Positions 60,439 through 64,000 of a stretch of DNA of 64,000 nucleotides are shown here, one piece after another; positions within the stretch are counted from its first letter, which is position 1, and each line of letters begins with the position of its first letter. The DNA lies in NCBI GenBank assembly GCA_017454745.1, contig JAFTCL010000083.1, positions 1 through 64,000 of the forward strand, written 5' to 3'. Origin of the DNA: Kiritimatiellia bacterium. Lineage in GTDB: Bacteria > Verrucomicrobiota > Kiritimatiellia > RFP12 > UBA1067. Position numbers and translations under genes: made by a program. The notes beneath the pieces were generated by a model, which worked only from the letters and a program-made list of their open reading frames with translations, was not told the origin of the DNA and did not search any database.

Positions 60439-63035
60439 TATTGCTCTCCGGATGGTGTTTGCGGTTTCAGGGTTTTAAGGGTAAGACCGTTCAGGTCATG
60501 CCCTTTTTCACGAAAGATGATACTGGTGGTCCAGGCCACGGCCACGCATACCGCCAGCCCGATACCGCCCAGAAGGAACGGATGGAACTTGAGTCCGAAC
60601 ACGTTGCAGTGCAGAATTTCGCAGCTGAAACAGACGAAGTAGTTGGCCGCAAGGCCCAGAACCGCCGCGACACCCTTGATACGCGGCATGAATACGCCCA
60701 TAAAGAAGAGTCCCGTCAAGCCTGCCGTCAACATGGCAATGTACTTGTTGAAGTTGTCGAAAAGCGCGCTCGACTCCATACGTGCGAGTGTGAGCGCCGC
60801 CATAACGCCCATAATGCCGACTACATAGGTGCAGATCTGACCACAACGGATTTGCGTCTTTCCTGGGATGTCGGGTTTGAAGCGCTTGATGAAGTCCGTG
60901 ACGAGTGCCGTAGAAGCGGAACTCAGGTTTGCGGACAAGGTCGAGATCGTCGCCGCGAAGACCGCCGCGATTACGAGTCCCGCGAGCCACGGCGGCATCT
61001 CCGTTGCCATAAAGGTCGGGAGAATCGAATCGCCTTTCGGCATCGTCACGTCCATCGTTTCCGGGTGCGTGTGATAGAACGTAAAGAGGGCCATGCCGAT
61101 TCCGTAGAACACCACTTGCGCGAATACACTCATGCACCCGTTGAACCAGAGTGAACGTTTGGTGGCGTTTTCGTCCGGCGTCGCGATGTAGCGCTGAATA
61201 ACGCACTGGTCGCTCGTGTAGGAAGAGAGATTGGAGATGAGGCCCTGAACCGCTACCACCCAGAAGACTGGTTGCGTGAAGAGAAGGCGGAAATCCCACA
61301 TCGCGGTCTTGTTGTAGGTACTGGCCACGTTCCAGAAAGTCGAGAAATGCGTACCGTCCGAGCCGGTCTTCATGATTAGGAGTACCAGCACCGACACCGC
61401 TCCGCCCATAAGAACGATACCCTGGACGAAGTCGGACCAGATGACCGCCTCAAGCCCGCCGAGCGAGCAATAAATCATCGTGAGAACGCCACAGATGAGG
61501 ATGCAGGCGTCGATGGATATTCCCGTCACGGCGTTGAGCGCGATTGCGGGGAGCAGCGTCACCACAGCGACGCGGCAGACCATGAAGACAACGAACGCAG
61601 CAGAACCGAAGAGCCGCACGCCGAGATTGAAGCGCTTTTCCAGGTATTCGTAAGCGCTCGTAATCCCAAGCCGGCAGAAGAACGGCAGATAAAAGTAGAT
61701 CGCCACAGGTGCCATGCCAATGATGAAGAACGCCATCACGAAGTACCGCCAATCCTGCAAATACGCCTGCGTCGGAATCGCGATGAAGGTGATCGAGGAG
61801 AGCATCGTCGCGAAAATACTCATTCCTGCAACATACCACGGAATACGCTTTCCGCCGCGGAAGTAGTCGTTCACATCCTTCTTCTTGCGGATGAAGTACA
61901 CCGCCATTGCGACCATAAGGAGCGCATAGACGCCGACGACCGCCCAGGCCGCCGCGCCGAACCGACCGGTTTTCTTGAAGCTCGCGACACTTACCGCATC
62001 AGTCCGCATTTTAGGCGCGACCTCGCCACCCGCGATGAGAATAGTGTATTGTTCGGGAGTTTTGCCGGGGCGAATCGCCGTCGCCGCTCCGCAGCGCGGT
62101 TTGTCGCCCGGCGCGATTTTACCGTATTCGCACCACGCATCCGTCACGCAGTTGTAGGCGAGTACTTTCCTCTGCCAACCGAGCTTCACGGGATTGGTTT
62201 CGGTTGAGCCGTTTATCGCGCGGTCAATCCACCCCTTCTCGCCAAATCCGCCGACCAAGAGGATGTGTTGGTGCCCGCTCGGCAGAAACGCCGCGCCGAT
62301 CGATGTGGTGTGCTCTGGGAGCGGCGAAATGGCTTTCTTTTTACCCGACGAAATGGTAATGGCGTAGCCATCGGCAAGCGGCAGCTTTGTCTTTACGTCA
62401 TATCCGCCATATACGACAAGCAGTTTTTCCTTCTGGTCGCCGTTTTGGATGGCGGCAACCATCTGCTCGCGTGCCGGGTCGGCGATTTCGCTGACAAGCA
62501 CCCACTCCCCATGCTTTCGAATCGCCGGATCGGGGTCTAACGCCTTGAGCATTTCGAGAGACCACACCTTCTTCGACGCAACGACATAGACCTTCTCGCC
62601 GTCGGCCGCCGCCGCACCCATCGACAGCGGCATGTGAAGAGACGGAAGACTTGAGACGCGAGGAGTGCCGTTATCTATAGTAAGCAGAAACGCCTCTGTA
62701 AAAACCGTCTTTCCGTCCGTTCCCCCCGCGCAGAAGATACCCTTTGGTGTCTCGCAACAGACTCCTTCGGCGACGGGATACGGAAGCTCACCGATTTTCT
62801 TCCACGTCCCGTCCGGTTCACGGACAGTTATTTCCGAGTTATACACCTTCTTCCCGTCAACGAAATCGCTGCCACCAGCGACGACGAACCTCCCGTCCGG
62901 CAGAAAACCGTGGAACGGGCGGGCGACGGTGGCTGGCATAGTCTCCGTCGCTTTCCATTCAATGCGTACCGGAGCCGGAAAAACCGGCCATGACATCGCC
63001 ACGGCAAAAAAACAGCCTAAAAGAAATTTTCCCAT
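60438..63035 (-). CDS. Sialic acid mutarotase (kelch) fused to sodium/solute symporter
   Basis: An 865-residue fusion. The signal peptide (MGKFLLGCFFAVAMSWPVFPA) precedes a kelch-type beta-propeller (about 25-370: RPFHGFLPDGRFVVAGGSDF, IFCAGGTDGKTVF, HILLVGGFGEKGW) of the cyclically permuted NanM/YjhT mutarotase type. After that come about 13-14 spans of the SSS family (DYFRGGKRIPWYVAGMSIFA, SLGGLEAVIWSDFVQG). The mutarotase would sit outside the membrane and present the preferred sialate anomer to the transporter. ATG 63035 follows SD gaggga; an in-frame start at 63071 lacks this. Sialic acid specificity is inferred from nanA downstream and the mutarotase domain. Confidence 0.88.
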   Translation of the reverse strand: MGKFLLGCFFAVAMSWPVFPAPVRIEWKATETMPATVARPFHGFLPDGRFVVAGGSDFVDGKKVYNSEITVREPDGTWKKIGELPYPVAEGVCCETPKGIFCAGGTDGKTVFTEAFLLTIDNGTPRVSSLPSLHMPLSMGAAAADGEKVYVVASKKVWSLEMLKALDPDPAIRKHGEWVLVSEIADPAREQMVAAIQNGDQKEKLLVVYGGYDVKTKLPLADGYAITISSGKKKAISPLPEHTTSIGAAFLPSGHQHILLVGGFGEKGWIDRAINGSTETNPVKLGWQRKVLAYNCVTDAWCEYGKIAPGDKPRCGAATAIRPGKTPEQYTILIAGGEVAPKMRTDAVSVASFKKTGRFGAAAWAVVGVYALLMVAMAVYFIRKKKDVNDYFRGGKRIPWYVAGMSIFATMLSSITFIAIPTQAYLQDWRYFVMAFFIIGMAPVAIYFYLPFFCRLGITSAYEYLEKRFNLGVRLFGSAAFVVFMVCRVAVVTLLPAIALNAVTGISIDACILICGVLTMIYCSLGGLEAVIWSDFVQGIVLMGGAVSVLVLLIMKTGSDGTHFSTFWNVASTYNKTAMWDFRLLFTQPVFWVVAVQGLISNLSSYTSDQCVIQRYIATPDENATKRSLWFNGCMSVFAQVVFYGIGMALFTFYHTHPETMDVTMPKGDSILPTFMATEMPPWLAGLVIAAVFAATISTLSANLSSASTALVTDFIKRFKPDIPGKTQIRCGQICTYVVGIMGVMAALTLARMESSALFDNFNKYIAMLTAGLTGLFFMGVFMPRIKGVAAVLGLAANYFVCFSCEILHCNVFGLKFHPFLLGGIGLAVCVAVAWTTSIIFREKGHDLNGLTLKTLKPQTPSGEQ

Positions 63036-63083
63036 TCCGTTCCCTCGGAGAAACCAAAAACAAACCAACATTTACTATTTACA

Positions 63084-63111
63084 ATTATACCTGATATTTT
63101 GCCGATGTCAA
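63084..63111 (-). promoter_or_regulatory. Consensus promoter of the sialic acid operon
   Basis: Read on the minus strand: TTGACA (63111-63106), a 16-base spacer and TATAAT (63089-63084). Both hexamers match the sigma-70 consensus exactly. Transcription would start near 63077, about 42 bases before the start codon. A promoter this strong suggests either constitutive expression or control by a repressor; no clear operator palindrome is seen. Confidence 0.85.
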
Positions 63112-63127
63112 GGCGTAGCCGTAAGGT

Positions 63128-63150
63128 CGCAAAGGCGTAAAGGCGCAAAG
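63128..63150. repeat. Short tandem repeat of the type CGCAAAGG
   Basis: Three near-copies of an 8-9 base unit (CGCAAAGG, CGTAAAGG, CGCAAAG) between the divergent sialic acid and YbjQ promoters. Similar CAAAGGCG-type microrepeats occur in intergenic DNA of several environmental bacteria; no function is known to me. Confidence 0.5.
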
Positions 63151-63158
63151 TTTTCGTG

Positions 63159-63187
63159 TTGACGCGTGAATGTCAAAATGTTATCCT
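63159..63187 (+). promoter_or_regulatory. Predicted promoter of the YbjQ genes
   Basis: TTGACG (63159-63164), a 17-base spacer and TATCCT (63182-63187). It leaves a leader of about 75 bases before the start codon. Confidence 0.6.
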
Positions 63188-63269
63188 TGTTTCCGGTTAT
63201 GAGTTTTGGGTTTCGTCTTGCCGCCGTTGTGGCGGAAGGCCGCGTTAAAAAGCTTTGGAGGTTACAGCC

Positions 63270-63593
63270 ATGTTTGTTGTCAATACCGATTCCATCCCTG
63301 GGTTCCGGATTGTTGAGATTAAGGGACTGGTTCAAGGGAACACCGTTCGCGCCAAGCATATCGGGCGGGATCTTGCCGCCGGAATTAAAAACATTGTTGG
63401 CGGCGAGCTGAAGGGATACACCGAGTTGCTTACCGAATCCCGGCGCGAGGCAACCGTGAGAATGATGGAACAGGCCAAGCAACTTGGCGCGAACGCGATT
63501 CTTAACGTCCGCTTCTCCACCAGTGCGATCACCGCCGGTGCCTCCGAGATTATGGCTTACGGAACCGCCGCGACCGTCGCCCCGTTAAACTGA
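63270..63593 (+). CDS. YbjQ family protein (DUF74, putative heavy-metal binding)
   Basis: A small cytosolic protein of 107 residues. The family pattern is complete: RIVEIKGLVQGNTVRAKHIG, then IVGGELKGYTELL, and a helix REATVRMMEQAKQLGANAILNVRF. YbjQ proteins form pentamers; a metal-binding role is annotated but unproven. ATG 63270 follows ggagg; an in-frame start five codons upstream would overlap that SD. It pairs with the membrane-anchored homologue just downstream. Confidence 0.88.
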   Translation: MFVVNTDSIPGFRIVEIKGLVQGNTVRAKHIGRDLAAGIKNIVGGELKGYTELLTESRREATVRMMEQAKQLGANAILNVRFSTSAITAGASEIMAYGTAATVAPLN

Positions 63594-63632
63594 CCTTGAT
63601 TACGAGCAAGTTAAAAAGAAAGGCGGTTTCGC

Positions 63633-64000
63633 GTGATACAAACTGATTCTGAAGCCACCACTGCTCTTATCATCACATTTCTGCAGATTGGTCTTCCGAT
63701 TCTTTTGCTCTTTATTTGGTGGAGCGTGGGCATGGTGATTGAGAAGAAGCACCTTAAGAGCCTTCTCGCCCGGGAATCGAAGATCGGCGATATCCAGCTG
63801 ACTAACCTTAAGGGGTTCTCTGCGTCCGTCAATCCCGCTCATCCGGTGGCGTTGGTCTGTGGCGAGGTCGCTATTGCCAGCGACGCATTCAAACGTTTCG
63901 TTTTCGGTTTTCGGAACATATTTGGCGGCGAATCGGCCTACTACTGCCGGTTGTTTGCCCGTGCCCGGCGGGAGGCGCTGTTACGGATGATCGATCAGGC
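63633..64000 (+). CDS. Membrane-anchored YbjQ-like protein, truncated by the window end
   Basis: It begins at GTG 63633, 39 bases after the previous gene, and runs off the window (122 codons visible). Residues about 10-37 form a membrane span (ALIITFLQIGLPILLLFIWW). After a charged linker (EKKHLKSLLARESKIGD), residues about 70-122 resemble YbjQ/DUF74: VCGEVAIASDAFKRFVFGFR, NIFGGESAYYCRLFARARRE. A second YbjQ copy tethered to the membrane next to a soluble one suggests a mixed or paired assembly. The SD aaagg is modest. Confidence 0.75.
   Translation, partial: MIQTDSEATTALIITFLQIGLPILLLFIWWSVGMVIEKKHLKSLLARESKIGDIQLTNLKGFSASVNPAHPVALVCGEVAIASDAFKRFVFGFRNIFGGESAYYCRLFARARREALLRMIDQ

Noticed and set aside
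1-64000. CRISPR array, tRNA/rRNA genes, insertion sequences or phage genes
   Set aside because: I searched the gene-free stretches by eye and found no regular repeat-spacer pattern, no tRNA-like cloverleaf and no transposase or integrase motif.

Overview
The window looks like a chromosomal segment of an anaerobic, fermentative, Gram-negative-type bacterium of the PVC superphylum, most likely a gut or rumen Kiritimatiellota-like lineage. This placement is inference. It rests on a glycyl radical enzyme, a sodium-pumping oxaloacetate decarboxylase, several Tat-exported or lipid-anchored proteins, Gfo/Idh/MocA plus TIM-barrel sugar enzymes, and giant secreted proteins built from LamG-like, PA14-like and autotransporter-type beta-strand repeats. 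Lentisphaerota or another Verrucomicrobia relative is possible. There is no rRNA, tRNA, CRISPR array, transposase or phage gene that I can see. Genes are densely packed, most starts have a clear Shine-Dalgarno sequence, and no gene-free stretch exceeds 300 bases.

Layout. 1-2814: glycyl radical enzyme and its radical-SAM activase. 2978-11205: a five-gene operon (Gfo/Idh/MocA dehydrogenase, hydroxypyruvate-isomerase-like protein, DUF2851 protein, membrane-anchored propeller-like protein, and a sugar-binding protein fused to an ABC permease). 11316-13136: secreted GH2 glycosidase, ended by a strong terminator. 13203-23286: three secreted calcineurin-like phosphoesterases, two of them tandem paralogues with an N-terminal LamG-like domain; the second is 2310 residues long. 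23461-28851: an envelope lipoprotein operon (unknown lipoprotein, COG3014, surface-repeat protein, CsgG-like, YcfL, LpoB). 29050-32663: oadG-oadA-oadB. 32752-34390 (minus): pgpA and a Tat phosphoesterase. 34672-45963: a tight nine-gene run (EEP nuclease/phosphatase, UvrD-type helicase, ABC-2 permease/GldG/DUF4340, ribBA, two ketoacyl-synthase-like genes, manC). 46106-48650: alkaline phosphatase and a YibE/F membrane protein. 48857-57148: a 2763-residue secreted protein headed by a glycerophosphodiesterase domain. 57204-58369: split chromate transporter. 58366-63035 (minus): a sialic acid operon (mutarotase-symporter fusion, NanA, AGE-type epimerase). 63270-64000: two YbjQ-type genes, the second cut by the window end.

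Themes. (1) Host-glycan and sugar use: GH2, sialic acid operon, sugar-binding protein/permease, Gfo/Idh and isomerase. (2) Phosphate-ester hydrolysis outside the cytoplasm: four metallophosphoesterase domains, one PhoA-type phosphatase, one GDPD domain and one EEP enzyme. (3) A sodium circuit: the Oad complex would export sodium that the sialic acid symporter could use. (4) Transcription from sigma-70-like promoters, many sharing a T-rich extended -10 of the form TTTTGGTATGAT. The best candidates for something undescribed are the giant phosphoesterase-headed surface proteins, the orphan binding-protein/permease fusion, and the LpoB-type envelope cluster outside its usual taxonomic range.
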